From: Aristolochia californica
Taxonomy: Eukaryota; Streptophyta; Magnoliopsida; Piperales; Aristolochiaceae
DNA: 64,000 bases
Assembly (NCBI GenBank): GCA_029961685.1
Contig: JARWKL010000014.1
Span: 22,841,952 to 22,905,951, forward strand
Direction: 5' to 3'
This document shows positions 31,807 through 44,383 of this stretch, one piece after another (position 1 is the first letter of the stretch; every line of letters starts with the position of its first letter). Under the pieces are notes generated by a model, which saw only the letters and a list, made by a program, of their open reading frames with translations, ran no database searches and was not told where the DNA came from. Both the position numbers and the translations under genes were made by a program.

Positions 31807-32515
31807 AGTGATAAAAGACTAAAAGCTATCAAAACTAAGAAACTAATTAACAAAGTAAATAATGAATCAGCCCATCCACTTACTAATTAATTGAGTGACA
31901 ACTAATTGAGTAAGTAAATACCTTAATTGAGTAACTAGTGAGCCAACTATTAGTGAATCAACTAGAAATTTTGTAATAACTAACAAATTTACCACCTAAT
32001 CATTTAACTAACTAGTGAATAAATATAAAATAAAATTAGTTTAAATGACTAAATATTAATTAATAAATTTAATTAGTTACTGTTAAATAATATTAGTTAC
32101 TAAGTTACAAATTAATTAATTTAATTTAGTGATCAATTTTCTAATTAATCTTATTATTTAACGGTTACTCAATTAGCAGTTATTTAATAATTAAATTAAA
32201 TTAAATAATAGTAATTAATTAATGTTTATAATTATTTTAAACTAAAAATAAGTCGTAAAATTTATTATAATGAAATATTTTTAATATTTTCTTATTTTAT
32301 TTTTACTTTAAAATTAATTGTACTATTATTTTTATTTTAATTTTATTACTTTTATTTTAAATTTAACTCCAGTTCAAATGTATTTTTAGTTATTTTATCA
32401 AGTTACTTATTTTCATTAATTTAATTTTTTATTTTATTAATTTAATTTTAATTTTACAAATAAAATCCAATTTTCCCACTTAAATTTCAGTAAAACATTC
32501 CAGCCAAAATTTAAA
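31807..32515. other. Very AT-rich low-complexity tract
   Basis: Dominated by TTAATTAA-, AACTAATTA- and TATTTTA-like words, no ORF over 60 codons. Could be a decayed intergenic or matrix-attachment-like sequence; no element signature. Confidence 0.5.
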
Positions 32516-34899
32516 TCATCCTTCTGATCCATCCTTACCTAAGGAATTAATTTTCTCTTCCCCCTCTTTCCTCCCTTCTCTCTCCTCTTCCTTCTTCTCC
32601 TCTCTCCATTCACGCCAACCATAGCTACCCTTCACCATTGCTGGTATTAGCGATCGGCTTTGCCTCCTATTGTCGCCACTTCCTATTGATGTTGTGTCTA
32701 TCGCTGCTACCACCATTGCCAAGCTTCGTGCTGGCTCGTGTGCGGGAACTAACGATTTTTTAAATTATGACTCCATCAGCATACATTTGTTACTATTCTA
32801 ATCTCTAATGGCGAACATGGCCTCTCTTTACATACATTAACAAAGGTTTACAGTTTGAAACCATAGGAGTGGGCGGACGGATAAGTGTATTTTCTTGCCA
32901 ATCTTGATAATTTTTCTTTCTTCTTTTGATCAAGCCTTACACCTAATGCCACGTAAAGAAAAAACATTTTGAAAACTTTATCACCCTGCAATCTATCGAA
33001 GTTTTCGTATGGCTGTCGAGGTAGGCATCCATCCATGAAGCGGTCCACTTAAGCATTCATGAATCATGCTATGGTACACAAGTGTTCAAGCTGTTTCACC
33101 CAAACCGTTCACACTACGGAGACATTTATAGTTTCACATTTGACGTTAATTACTGGTTGCAAGTGTAAGGGTTAAAACTCAGTCTTATGTATTTGTCATA
33201 TGGGATCTTATTTGATAACTGAAAGGATTATGTTTAATCTTATTTGATAACTGAAAGGATTATGTTTATTCTTTACAAATATGGTTAAAACTCAAGAGTC
33301 TTTATCAAATTTGTGGGCTCATAAGCCTCAGTGTCTGAGTCTCATCCTTCACTCTCCCCCATTTTATTCGCATGTGTGTGAGCCTTGTCTTGTGTCTTTC
33401 ATTCTGATCACTGTGGACTGGTCGTTGGCGTACAAGCCAGCATGCAATTACCTCTCTCTTCTCTCATGCAATGATCAGCCTTTCTCTGCTTGGCTCCTTT
33501 GTGTGTCTCTTCTTTTAGCTTTCATCTCTTTAAATTTTGTCGACTTAGCTCTCTGGCTCATCACTTTCATGCACTCTTTTACAGTTTTAAATTGTGGGTT
33601 CGGTTCCAGCTGGCAGCCTTCTCTCATCCACCTACCCGCATCTTCTTTTCTAGCATTAACTTCTCTTACCCTCGGCATGAAAGAAACGGAATAGAAGGAC
33701 TCGAATCAGAGAGAGATGAATGTTTCAATTATTAGGAACGATGAGGTTCATGTCTAATTGCTTTCAATAAATGCCACAGTTCAAACCAAAAATGAATCAA
33801 AGCAGAGCCCTTCAGAGAAAGAAACCCAGCTGTTTCCCGAGAGAGGTCAGTCAAGTTCCAAAAACGATGATGATGGTTTTCTGTGTTTATTGCCTTATCG
33901 CCTTTGACTTTCATGGTTTGAATGTCAGGAAGATCCTCAGCTACTGTTCCAAGAATGAAAAGAAAAAGAAAAAAGGAAGTAGTAGAAAGAAAGGAAGAAA
34001 GTGGGGATGGTAAATCTTCACCAACATGCTCTTTGCATCTTAACGATTCTTATCTTTTCCAAGGGCCCCTTGCGAAAGAAAACGTAATTCTTTAACAAGG
34101 TGAGAAAGCTTCTGGTATTGTCCTGGCTCATAAGACACTCTTTTCTTCCGGATTCCTGACATGTCTGGGTCCTTGGTACCTTCATTTTTTATCATCATGG
34201 TAGAGGATGAGATCATGTGCGAGATACGGGCCTTACCCAGTACAGAGATTCCCACGCTTTATGCAAGTCAAGCAGAAAAAAAAAAGTGTTCTTATTGCTT
34301 CCTCCATGCTTGAAGTTCTGGACATTCCTGTTCTATTCAATCTTTATCTTATTCATCGAAGCATCATACAGCGAAAACAACTGTGTGCTACGCATACGCA
34401 ACCCCCGTCCTTGCTTTTGAATCTTTCCTTCTCCACGGCCACAACCATCCATGCAAATAAATTTTTATCTAGCCCTTTCTGGAAATGTGAAGGTCCCGGA
34501 CAAAGAATCATCTCTTTTCCTTTTTGTTTTCATCACTTTATTTTCTTTATGTCGTCGTCTGTGGGACTAACATGGATTCTAACAGTAAAAGAAAGCGGTC
34601 CCCTTCGACTCTTTCCAACTTTTTCCTTCTTGTCTCTCCGATTTTCATCCTCTCACCTTCGAATCTCTCCATCTCCAGTCTCCACTCAGTTCTCGCGTGA
34701 AAGATATTACAAAAACGATCCACGCCATCGAATATCCCATCCTGAGCAGCTTTTTATTCTTCCTCTCTTTCTTTGTCCATTTTGTCATGGAATCAGAAAC
34801 CTTATCACTAATGACGTTCTCCCTCTCCCTTTCTCTTTCTGGGTATGAGCTTTCGATAAAATGAGATTCTTCTGTACTCATATCAGATGCTACTCACCT
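32516..34899. other. TC-rich unique tract, no recognised gene
   Basis: Alternating pyrimidine-rich stretches (32540-32610, 33340-33560, 34600-34850) resembling plant promoter/5' UTR DNA, with open frames on both strands but no recognisable domain. The longest, 34207-34848 plus, is low-complexity F/S/L-rich and is judged a chance ORF. A minus-strand segment at 33048-32848 reads like an exon (DKVFKMFFLYVALGVRL) but has no partner exon. Confidence 0.4.
33206..33269. repeat. 32-bp tandem duplication
   Basis: TCTTATTTGATAACTGAAAG begins at 33206 and again at 33238; the two 32-bp units are almost identical. Confidence 0.9.
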
Positions 34900-36505
34900 C
34901 GCCAACTGCAACCCAGAGAAGAAAACACTTATCTCTAATATACTAGGTGAGTCAGCCATCCTCGGTTAGCCAAGTCATCTCACAACTGTCCCCATTAGTT
35001 CGTCTAAACCAGTTCTACTAGTACTAAGACTATTCACTTTCTCTTCCCACTGTTCTAGTTAGAGATTAAAAGTCTTCCCTCTAGAGTCTCTCTAGCTTAG
35101 ACCCACAATTCGGATTTTCACTAGTTAATTGGGTGTTACCTGGACAAATAAAGGGATTTTAATAGCCAACTAAGCTTAATGGCAAAGATCCTAACATGGC
35201 TTATCAACAATCAACTCGACTCTCCAACCTAGACCCATAAAGGGCTTATCAATAGCTAAGTAGGCAACTTGGCTTAGACTCACAAAGAGCTTATTAGTAT
35301 CTAATCCTCAACCATGATAGCTTTTTTCAACAAATTGAGACGAGGGAAAATTTTGCCTACACAACTAAACACTTGCAAGTCTTACTTGCTTACGCTTAAG
35401 TCTAAATACAATGCTTCTTAATTAGGCCAACTTCACAATACAAGTACAACTAAAATGTACAACCAACCATACGTGCACGAACTTTGTGGCAACAACTCCT
35501 TAATTGATTTGAATTCAAAATTCAAAGCTCATGAATAAATTTTGAATTGTTTTTTTTAAAATCGGAGGACACACTTAAAGCAGCTCAGTCGGATAGATTG
35601 TTTTGAAAATCCTAGTCCTGAAGTAATTATTTGAACAATTTGGAGGTTTTAAAATAAGAGATCCCTAGTTCAGATTTATTTGACCAAGTGCAACGAGTTG
35701 ATCTCAAGTACATTATTATAATTACTTATAATTTTAAATTTCAACTCCTAGCAAATCTTCGAAACTATGTACATGCCACTTCAAATCCTTTTGCCATAAT
35801 GAACAATATAATTTTAAAGTAGGAGCCCAATGATTGTAGCATGGATAACCTATGTAAAATTTGAAAATGTAATAATAAAAAATACTTAACTACTTGGGGG
35901 ATGTTCTTATTCATGAATGTTTTTAATAAAACTTCTCTTGAGTTTGATATCTCTCTATTACTCCCCTTAGAGTTCAATACACAATTTTTTGTTTTTTTGT
36001 TTACCCCCTATATAGGTTTTAATTGTGATTTTATATGCCTTTGCTTATATTTTCTCTCCCTTTTGACATAATCAAAATCACAATCTTAAAGTTAAGTGCA
36101 CAACATATACACAATTTTTTTTTTATATTTTATTAAAAATTTGGAGTAAAATACAAACATTGTAATAGGATATTTAGAAAGTAGTGGATCTTGATACCAA
36201 AATGTCTCAATACATAGGCAACACAAAATACACCATCTAGGACCTAGGATCTAAGTCTTGGGGGGGTTCTTTCTGCAATATTCATACATGTAGTCAAGCT
36301 AGGCTAGAAAATCCCTACATTGTTTGTCTGTAGACAAATACAAAATTTGTGGGGAACAGATAAGAAGTTGATGCTTCACTTCTCGTCCTCTTTCAATTGG
36401 GGGATGGTATCTTCATAGTCAACTACAAGATTTTCACTTCATCCTCATCTACCTTATGCATTGGCCTATAAGGTCTAATTATTAAGTTGTGGAGCCTAAT
36501 TAACG
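34900..36505 (-). other. K3: third K-like tract, 3' end of a SIRE-like element
   Basis: Mostly unrecognised AT-rich DNA. At 36050-36080 the minus strand reads GATTATGTCAAAAGGGAGAG, the same kind of purine tract after a GATNATGTCA motif as in K1 (22830) and K2 (30770). The surrounding word order (TTATTAAAAATTTGG, then CTAGGACC) is only loosely similar. LTR limits are not defined. Confidence 0.35.
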
Positions 36506-36954
36506 CCTAACACTAAGTTGGTATACGGAACGACCTTCAAGGTAAGGTCATCGTCTGCCCCCCTCCCCGAGGGTCTGGGGGCAGAACCCCCGCCAAATCC
36601 ACAATATATTATCTACTATTTCATTAAGGGCAGTTAGAAAATTTTAATCTTGTATTGCAGTTGGCCTAGTTTTCTCTTTATATTTAGGGCAGCACTGTTA
36701 GGGTTTTATTGTTCGAAGGAGCATCATCAGTTGCAGCTATGAGAGAAAAACACTTTCAGGTGTGTGATGTTTCTTGTAAACTATTTCATCTTCATAGTAA
36801 ATTACTACAGCAGCATAGGACAAGATGTAGTCTCACCTTGAGGTGAACTTTTATAAATCTTGTGTGTTTTTTCGTGCTTATTTTTCCTTTCTTCTACGAT
36901 TATTGTTATTGTTCTCATTATTTTGAAATTAGAGCATCTAGTTCCTAACACTAA
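36506..36954. mobile_element. LTR-like insertion flanked by 11-bp direct repeats
   Basis: CCTAACACTAA occurs at 36506-36516 and 36944-36954. The 427 bp between carry CTTTATATTTAGGGC (TATA-like), a possible exon-like CAGGTGTGTGATG and a T-rich end, resembling a solo LTR. The direct repeat is longer than the 5 bp usual for LTR elements, so part of it may be LTR end sequence; the exact boundary is unclear. Confidence 0.4.
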
Positions 36955-38450
36955 TATCTTGGATGGTGTTATCTTTTCAACAACGTCCCTCACCTCTAAA
37001 TTTTATATGGTGTCCCAAATCATCCAAGTGATCATCTTCTTTCCATTTTTCAATTTCTTCTCCATCTACTTTTTCTTTGTCACTTGCTTATCCCATCTCC
37101 TTACCTTTTTCTTCCTTTGTTATGCTTTGCTTATATTCTTTTACAATCTCTTTTGCTTTTTCATTGTCTTTCACAACTTTCTTTTCACCTTTATCCATGG
37201 GTTCGGTTGGATCTTGAACTTGGCCATCTCAAATTTCTTCTTCAATGACACTTTCAATAGTCATTGCCTTGCTCATTTTGTACAACTTCTTCTCCTGCTT
37301 TCTCTTATGTCATTTTTGGCCATTTTCCTTTCATTTTTCCCCTTTTCACTTTGCTCTCTAGATCATGTCTAGACAAAATATCTTCTTCTCCTACTTCTCA
37401 GTCACTCATGGGAGGACCATCTCTCCCAAAGTCATCATTTGTATCTCTCTCATCATCTTCGCTTACCTGTTCTTCCTCCTCTTACTCCACCTTGGGCTCA
37501 TTTTCTATTTCTTTTTCCTTTTAGTTGTCTTCTTGGATAAGCAATTTGTTTTGCCATTCATCCCCATTCATCCTAAGGACTTCTCAAAGGAAGTTCAAGA
37601 CTTGAGCCATGTTTTCCATCACCGTCATCTTTTCTATTTCTTTTTCCTTTTAGTTGTCTTCTTGAATAAGCAATTTGTTTTGCCATTCATCCCCATTCAT
37701 CCTAAGGACTTCTCAAAGGAAGTTCAAGACTTGAGCCATGTTTTCCATCACCGTCATCATCCTTATCTCCTTTTTGTATTTCATCTTCTTGTTCATAACT
37801 TTTCTCATCTTGCTTTCTTCATTAACTTTCTCATCTCCATGTTCTACTATTTGAGATAGCTCAGTGGTCACTCTTTCTCTTGCGCTCAAATAGTCCATCC
37901 ACATTTTATTCAAGACTTGACTTGAAAGGGTTCCAAGTGTTTCTACTTTCCATAGAAGCTCCTTCAATGTCCTTTGAAGGATTTCAAAGTTTGACTTGGT
38001 CGTGGGTGCATAGGATGGCTCAAAGGTTCCTTTAGACTTTTTTTTTTTTGTTTCCCTTATTTCTCTTTCTTCATACCTGGCTTTTGAGGTGGAGGGTTCC
38101 TCTTGAGCTACCTTTTCTTTAGCTCCCTTACTCTTCCCGTTTCCAACAATTCCAATTACTATCAGTTGATTGATGAACTTGGTTGATTTTTCATACCAAA
38201 GTCCTCAAGCTTAATTGTTTGAAAATAAAAAAAAGGTGGGAAATGATCCACCCTTGAGCCAGTTTCACATCTTTCTTATGTCTACTATGAATGATGGAGT
38301 TGGGAACATATACTACAAGATTCAACTTCATTTTTCTTGAGCATGTATGAAAGTAATTATCTAATAATGGGATATGTTTGTTGGTCTTGCTAATGATTAA
38401 ATTTGTGCCACTAACTTGAATAACTTGTCAAACTCCACGAGTTTAGTGAC
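36955..38450 (-). pseudogene. K3 accessory ORF remnant (coiled-coil retroelement protein)
   Basis: Minus strand: about 38420-38180 reads NKHIPLLDNYF, KMKLNLVVYVPNSIIHSR, LAQGWIISHLFF, similar in pattern to plant-specific accessory ORFs of retroelements; 37967-37713 reads MKELLWKVETLGTLSSQVLN, RVTTELSQIVEHGDEKV, a charged helical segment. It is the same kind of ORF as at 22658-23600 and 30563-31510. It is interrupted by stops, a poly-T run at 38039-38050 and a tandem duplication. Plus-strand ORFs here (36860-37859) are F/L/S-rich shadows. Confidence 0.45.
37501..37758. repeat. 129-bp tandem duplication, 43 codons long
   Basis: Units 37501-37629 and 37630-37758 differ at one visible base (CTTGGATAAG versus CTTGAATAAG). 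The length is a multiple of three, so frames are preserved. It lies in the K3 accessory ORF and is recent relative to its decay. Confidence 0.93.
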
Positions 38451-38819
38451 ATGGATGTCTTTTTACCACACAAGGATGAATTTAAACTCTATAGGGTCAA
38501 GAGCTTCTCTTTCATGTTTGGTGACAAAAGCCATGATCCATCATTTTTTTATCCAAAACAATTAGTCATTGTTTCAAAGTCTATTGTAGCTCTCACCCCC
38601 AATATCGAAGTGGATAATCCTCTTCTCCACATTCAATGGTCCTCAATCCACATACAAGAAGAAACAATCTTCACTACATCCTCACTAACCAAGTACTGGT
38701 CTAGATTATATAACTTTCTTCACTTTTGGGTTGCTACTAGCTCCGTGAGCCTCGAATATTTTTGGACTAGCTTTTTCTAAATGGGTTTCCCTTCATTTAC
38801 ACCCTTCTCTCTAACAAGT

Positions 38820-39558
38820 TGTGAAATCCTAGGGTTCCATCACTAGAAGGTCTAGATTTAAGGAGGAGAAGAGTGGAGAAGAGAGAGAGATGAGAGAAGA
38901 GAGCAAGGAGAGGAGAAGAGAGGGGACAAGTGTGACAGAACTAGGGTTTCAAGAGGAGAATTACGAGAGCACGATTTTCAGCTCTTCCCCTCTCCTCTTA
39001 TTTATAGTTTGCAAGGGTAAAAACACTAATACATTGTTGGTGGATACAACGTAAGTGGCATAATTGTAAGTAAAGGGAGAACTCCTCTTCCACATCAAGA
39101 GGTGGCAATGGAGGAAAATAAATGTTTTTTCATAAGGATGGCACGATGGTGTAATTAAGTAAGATGATGTATGTCTACTTATGTTATTTTCTTTACAAAG
39201 CTTGTAACCTGAAAAGCATTGTAATCTTCCACGACTATAAATAAGAGACTCAAGATATGGGGTAGAGCATTAAGTTTCTCTTCTTCTCAAAAATTTGTCC
39301 CTAGCCTATTCTCTCTTTTCCAAAGCTCTCTCTCGTTCTCTCTCTCTAACCATCTCTTTCCTTCTCATCTCTTCTTCTTTCCTCTTCTCTTTTCTTCTCC
39401 TCTTCTTTCTTCTCTCTTCCTTCACCACCTTGATCGAGGTTCTTTATCATGGGATCCTAAATCCAAGATACATGAGTACAAAAAGGAACTTAAGTTATTA
39501 CATAATTACATCCATGCTACTCACTCAATTACATATAATGCCATTATCTTCTTTAACA
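38820..39558 (-). repeat. Element M 3' LTR, containing a solo LTR
   Basis: Minus strand TGTTAAAGAAGATAATGG...GGATTTCACA, next to the polypurine tract GATGGGGCG at 39559. Contains a TATA region (CTATAAATAAGAGG, about 38995-39008). Interrupted by the solo LTR 39035-39468; without it about 305 bp. Confidence 0.7.
39035..39468 (+). mobile_element. Solo LTR related to element I LTR
   Basis: 434 bp starting TGTTGGTGGATAC, flanked by TACAT (39030-39034 and 39469-39473). It shares with the I LTR (52219-52610) the layout CTATAAATAAG...GGTAGAGCATT, a long C/T-rich leader and an end GGGATCCTAAATCC. A single LTR left after recombination. Confidence 0.75.
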
Positions 39559-41245
39559 CGCCCCATCAAGGCGGTGAGAAACATCAAGATTCCAACTTGG
39601 AATACTTCTCTGATAGGGATTTTTCAGCAATGGTCTTTGTCAAAATGTCTACAAGTTGATTCTTGGATGGGATGCATTGCATGGATAACGCATCAACTTG
39701 AAACATTTCACGAACAAAGTGACAGTTTATCTCAATGTGCTTTATTCTTTACAAAATACTGGATTAGTTGCAATGTGAATAGCAGTTTGATTATCACAAT
39801 GAAGCTACATGGGTTTAGTTATAGAGAAACCTAGCTTAGTCATGAAGGATTTGAGCCACAATAGTTCACTTATTGCATGTGCCATAAACCCGTACTCAGG
39901 TTCATGCACTTGAACTTGGCACCGTGTTTTGTTTCTTGCTTCTCCATGTGATCAAATTTCCTCCAACCGTTGCACAATAGCCAGAGGTGAATTTCATATC
40001 ATTAGAAGAACCAGCCTAGTCTACATTTGTAAACCCCTCAATATTAGTATGTCCATGGCATTTAAATAATATTATTATGTCTTAGATTTTCTTTAAGTAC
40101 TGGAGAATCATTTCCAATGCTATCTAATAAGATTGCTAAGGTCATTGTATGGATTGACTGATATCACTTACTCAATAGGATATATTCGGTCCTGTAGCCT
40201 CAAGATAAATAAGTTTTCCAACTAACTGTTGAAACCTCCCAACCTCAACATCGCTGCCACTTTTAGCACAAAGTTTAACATTTGGCTGCATAGGTGTGTC
40301 AGTCAACTTACACCAGAGCATTCCTGTTTCTTGTAACAAATCAAGAATACATTTTGTTTGTGACAAAACCATGCCGTGACTGGATTGAAGGACTTTTATT
40401 CCCAAGAAGTATTTGAGAAGCCATAAGTTGTTATGGGCAACAGTGACCCCCTGGTCCTGGATTAAGTACCTATGTCTTCCGCTCCTGACAGGCAGGTCTT
40501 TTGGGTAGTATTGGCTAGGTGCTTAACATTTGGTATCAGAGCTTTGGATAGGTCGCAAGTTCGATTCCCGGCAACGGCATAGAGGCTGGATTTAAATACT
40601 GGTAGGTCCAGGGGAAACACCAGGTAACGGAACCCGGGTTGGGCCAGTGTCATTGCGTCACGCGCAAAGGCTGGATTAAAATACAGGTAGGGTCAGGGGA
40701 AACACCAGGTAACGGAACCCGGGTCAGACCTGTGTCGTTGAGTCGCCGTGGTCGTCAGCTCGTGAAGGGGGGATGTGGTGTTATGGGCCATAGTGACCCC
40801 CTGGTCCTGGGTTAAGTACCTATGTCTTCCGCTCCTGACAGGCTAGTCTTTTGGGTAGTATTGGCTAGGTGCTTAACATTTCTTTTTTTTTGGAACTCCC
40901 TTTTTAAGTCCTCCTTGACTTGATGAATACCACTAGAATCACTACCTGTTATAACAATGTCATCCACATATACAACCGTGAGGATCTTCCCTCGAGTTGT
41001 GTTTTTTTATGAATATGGAATGGTCACTTTCACAGCTTTGGAACCCAAGTTGAGTAACATCCTCGGTGAAGTTATCTAATTGGGCCTATGGAGATTGTTT
41101 GAGCCTATAGAGGGCCTGTTTTAATCGACATACATTCTCCCCCACAACCACATAAACAAATGATTGCATCATATACACCTCTTCTAAAAGGTCACCATGT
41201 AGAAAATATTTTTTACATCCAACTTATATAATGCCCATTTAAAAT
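39559..41245 (-). pseudogene. Element M RNase H and RT
   Basis: Minus strand: 41240-40890 gives YKLDVKNIFYMVTF-like start of RT and LYMWMTLL, a damaged YVDD box, with frameshifts; 40405-40172 gives LGIKVLQSSHGMVLSQ, LDLLQETGMLWCKLTDTPMQPN and FQQLVGKLIYLEAT; 40000-39560 gives RNase H (AGSSNDMKFTSGYCATVGGN, LITWRSKKQNTV) up to the polypurine tract. A TRIM (40429-40878) interrupts the RT just upstream of LKYFLGI. Closely similar to the RT of element I (57120-57350). Confidence 0.85.
40429..40878 (+). mobile_element. TRIM element with tRNA-like B box in its interior
   Basis: 450 bp: two 100-bp LTRs (40429-40528 and 40779-40878, TGTTATGGGC...GCTTAACA, about five differences), primer site TGGTATCAGAGC at 40531-40542, purine tract GGGGGGATGTGG before the second LTR. 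The 250-bp interior has no coding capacity. It contains an internal duplication of about 85 bp (starting 40584 and 40669, GGCTGGATT) and a tRNA T-arm-like stretch GGTCGCAAGTTCGATTCCC at 40551-40569, which matches the Pol III B box (GGTTCGANTCC) in 10 of 11 positions. Target duplication not recognisable. Confidence 0.88.
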
Positions 41246-41579
41246 TATTGAATTTTGGAAAAGAAAAATACTTCACTTGTTGTAATTTGAGTACAATAAG
41301 CCCATATTTATAATACAGAAAACACGTACAATTTGATTACAATTAAACTACCCTTGTCCCAATTACACCCAAAGTCTAATACTTAAAAGATAAGTCCTGC
41401 CATAATTAAACAATTGAACATAAATAGAAGACTAAGATAAATAAAACACCTTTAATTGAGTTCCTCAGTGAGACCTCCTCTTGTGAGACTCCTGTAAAAC
41501 TCCACCATATTAATTTTGAGTTTGTGAGACTTCTTATTATGAGAGTCATGTAAGACTCTTCCATACTCACTCTTCAACA
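41246..41579 (-). repeat. Element H 3' LTR
   Basis: 334 bp, plus strand TATTGAATTTTGG...CTTCAACA followed by the polypurine tract CTCCCCCTCAGGCTG. Nearly collinear with the G LTRs at 49188 and 51658. Confidence 0.88.
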
Positions 41580-41852
41580 CTCCCCCTCAGGCTGAAGTTT
41601 ACAACTTTAGCTAGGCAGGGAAAAACATTCTTGGTCTTCAATTTTATTTTACTGAAAAAAATATTCATAGATACAAAAAACTTCATCTTTTGTTCTCCCC
41701 CTTGAATATTTTGGTCACAAAAACTTTCACAACTTGTGGAACAAAATACTTCTTTCTTGTACCTCTTCTTCTACTTCTCCTCCTGAAACTGGGGATAAAA
41801 AGGACATAAAGATCCAACTTGGACAAAACACAATATGGGAGAAGAATAAAAG

Positions 41853-42258
41853 TGTTGAATTTATGAAAAAGAGAAATTCTTCATTGACTTGATTGTAATT
41901 AGAGTACATGAACCTCTATTAATAATATAGGAAGGTAGTAGAGTCCAATTACAATTAAACTACCTTTGGCCCAATTACACCCAAACTCTAACACTTAAAG
42001 ATAAGTCATAGCATACTTAAATAACCCAATATAAATAAAAGACTAACATGACTAAAACACCATTAAACTGAAACTCCTCTGTGAGACCTGCTTCCATAAT
42101 AATTCAGGCTCTGTAAGACTTCTTTATTGTGTAGGACTCATCATGCCACCTCACGTGATCATGGTGGGTCCATATCTTATGGGCTTGGACCCATCTTCCA
42201 ATACTTTTGAATATGTGGGCCTTCTTTAGTCGTGTGGGCTTGGGCCTATCTTTCAACA
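41853..42258 (-). repeat. Element D 3' LTR
   Basis: 406 bp, plus strand TGTTGAATTTATG...CTTTCAACA. Shorter than the 5' LTR by an indel near CATCTTCCA. Confidence 0.92.
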
Positions 42259-44383
42259 GTCCCCCTCAAGCTGGGGGTGAGAGAACATTATGAACTCCTA
42301 GCTTGCTGCAAGTGATGTATAGGATCTTCTTGTAAAAATGGCAGTCCTCCATATCTTCCAACACTCCTTATCACGCTGGTGGTCTCTTCTATGAGGCCCA
42401 ACTGACATAAGATAAGTGAGAGTAAAATCACTCCAAGCCATATGACATGGCTCCAGAGTCTCGTCATAAGCCATGTTGGATGTAGGGCACACTCCTATCA
42501 TTCGCAAGTAGTGGCACTCCTATCTTTTGTAGGTAATGGGTCTATATATAGTGCTCAGATGTGTAGTAAAAACTCTTTCATCATCATGTCCCTCCACAGG
42601 ATAACGACTCTCAAGTGGTATAAGTAATAATGTCAATTATGGGGGGTAACATATATGTAGTAATAAGCTCCTCCATCACGGTGTCCCAACTCGGGCACCG
42701 ACTCACACAGGTAAAAATGGGTGATAAATGCTTGTCATTCACTAGATGTCGTTAAAAGACTTGACACGTGATAAATGTCTGTCATTCACAAGATGACAAT
42801 AAAAGACATGGTAAGCGGGTAATGCATGTCATTCACATGATGACGATAAAAGATCCATGGGTATATATATATATAAGTCTCAATGGACTTAAAACACCCA
42901 ATGATGATAGACTTAAACTCCTAACCGAAACAACACGCAAGAGGTTGGCCCAAAGAAGTATGTGAGAGTCAAATAAAGGATGGTCGAAGGAAGGTTGTCA
43001 AATAACAAATAGGTAATGGGTAAAGAGGAAGATAGGATTTTGAGGCCACCAGTTCTTCAATAATAATGTCTCATCCAAAGAGACACAATAACTACAACTA
43101 AAATGGGCCTGTGCCCATATAACATGAACCAAAATAATAAAATCCTCGTAAAAGGACCCATAAAAATATTTCGATGCGAGTATCTACACCAAATAATATG
43201 TTGACAAAGGAATATGTTTCGAATAATTCAAAATAATAATCCAGCCAAAGAAATAGAATCGAATTGAACCAAGTCAGGTTTCACCAATAATTACAACAGT
43301 TATTATTGTGAGTCAGGATACTTGGTCTTCAATTTTCTTTGCTCGTTCTTGTACTTTTTCTTCTACTTCTCCGCCTCACCCTGGGCAGTAATGGTAGTGG
43401 TCCCAGCGTGAACTAAATAACATAGATGTAACACTAACCAAATAGACCTAATTCTTTATTCAAATATTCATCAGGATAACCAATGCTGACAATAGATAAC
43501 ATCCGAGGAGTCCGTCTTCCATAATAATATCTCAATCAAAGTGACACAGTAACAACAACGAAAATGGGCCAATGCCCAAATAACATGTACCAAATTTTTA
43601 GTAGTATAATAGTAGATAACTGGTAAATAATGAAAATCCTTAAGAGTAATAAGGACACATGAAATAATTCAGCTTAAATTCAGATTTTTCAATGCAATAG
43701 GATACCAACATGACCTTTGATTCTTCCAATCCGAATATATCTGTAAATATAGATAAGATTGATATAAAAATTTCTCCTTATGAAAATAGACTTAATTACC
43801 TTTCATTAAATTCTAAATTATCTTCATAAAATATAATTCTATTGAGATATATAATCTGATAGATTTTGGTCTTTGCCTAACTAAGTACTCTTTCCCCCTT
43901 TTCTAGCATGACCATTGACTCTTCCAAGATCAATATCTCCATATAAAAATCTCAGATCTAGAATTCATTGAATTGGTATGAAAATAGGCTTGCTGATATT
44001 TCTTTTGATATAAAATTATCCATATAAAGTATCATTCTTAATAGCATAAAATAACTCAGAAGTTGAAGCTTTCTGTTGCTGCAAGAACCTCTTTTGCAAT
44101 CTGACCTTTGCTGCTTCAAATATCAATTTCTCTTTGTAGATAATTTCGATTGCAAAAATCGTTGCTCCTTGGAAAGTAGACTCGAATATATTTCTGTAAA
44201 TATATAGTATGCAACACGAGAAGCTCAGTATAGATGTGAAAACGTAAATCAAATAACGGGTATAGGGACTGAAAAAAAAAAGAGAAATACAAACCTAAAC
44301 TGCTAGAGATAATAAATTAGAAAAGGATCACATTACCTCTGTGGGTTTGATCGAGTCAAATCACAAAACCTGCTCTGATACCA

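Noticed and set aside
33281..34848. Open frames up to 213 codons on the plus strand
   Set aside because: Products are F/S/L/C-rich translations of pyrimidine-rich DNA, no domain, overlapping frames equally open, no consistent splice or codon pattern.
36860..37859. Plus-strand ORFs of 170 and 164 codons that look like membrane proteins
   Set aside because: They are the antisense of an A/G-rich, charged coding region (the K3 accessory ORF). Hydrophobicity comes from reading poly-T-rich DNA.
40424..40885. Target duplication for the TRIM in M
   Set aside because: TAAGT on the left and TTTCT on the right do not match; no duplication is claimed.
42298..44252. Short ORFs inside element D (also in C, E, G, H interiors)
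   Set aside because: Not conserved in position or frame among the family copies, no domain; the interior is non-coding.
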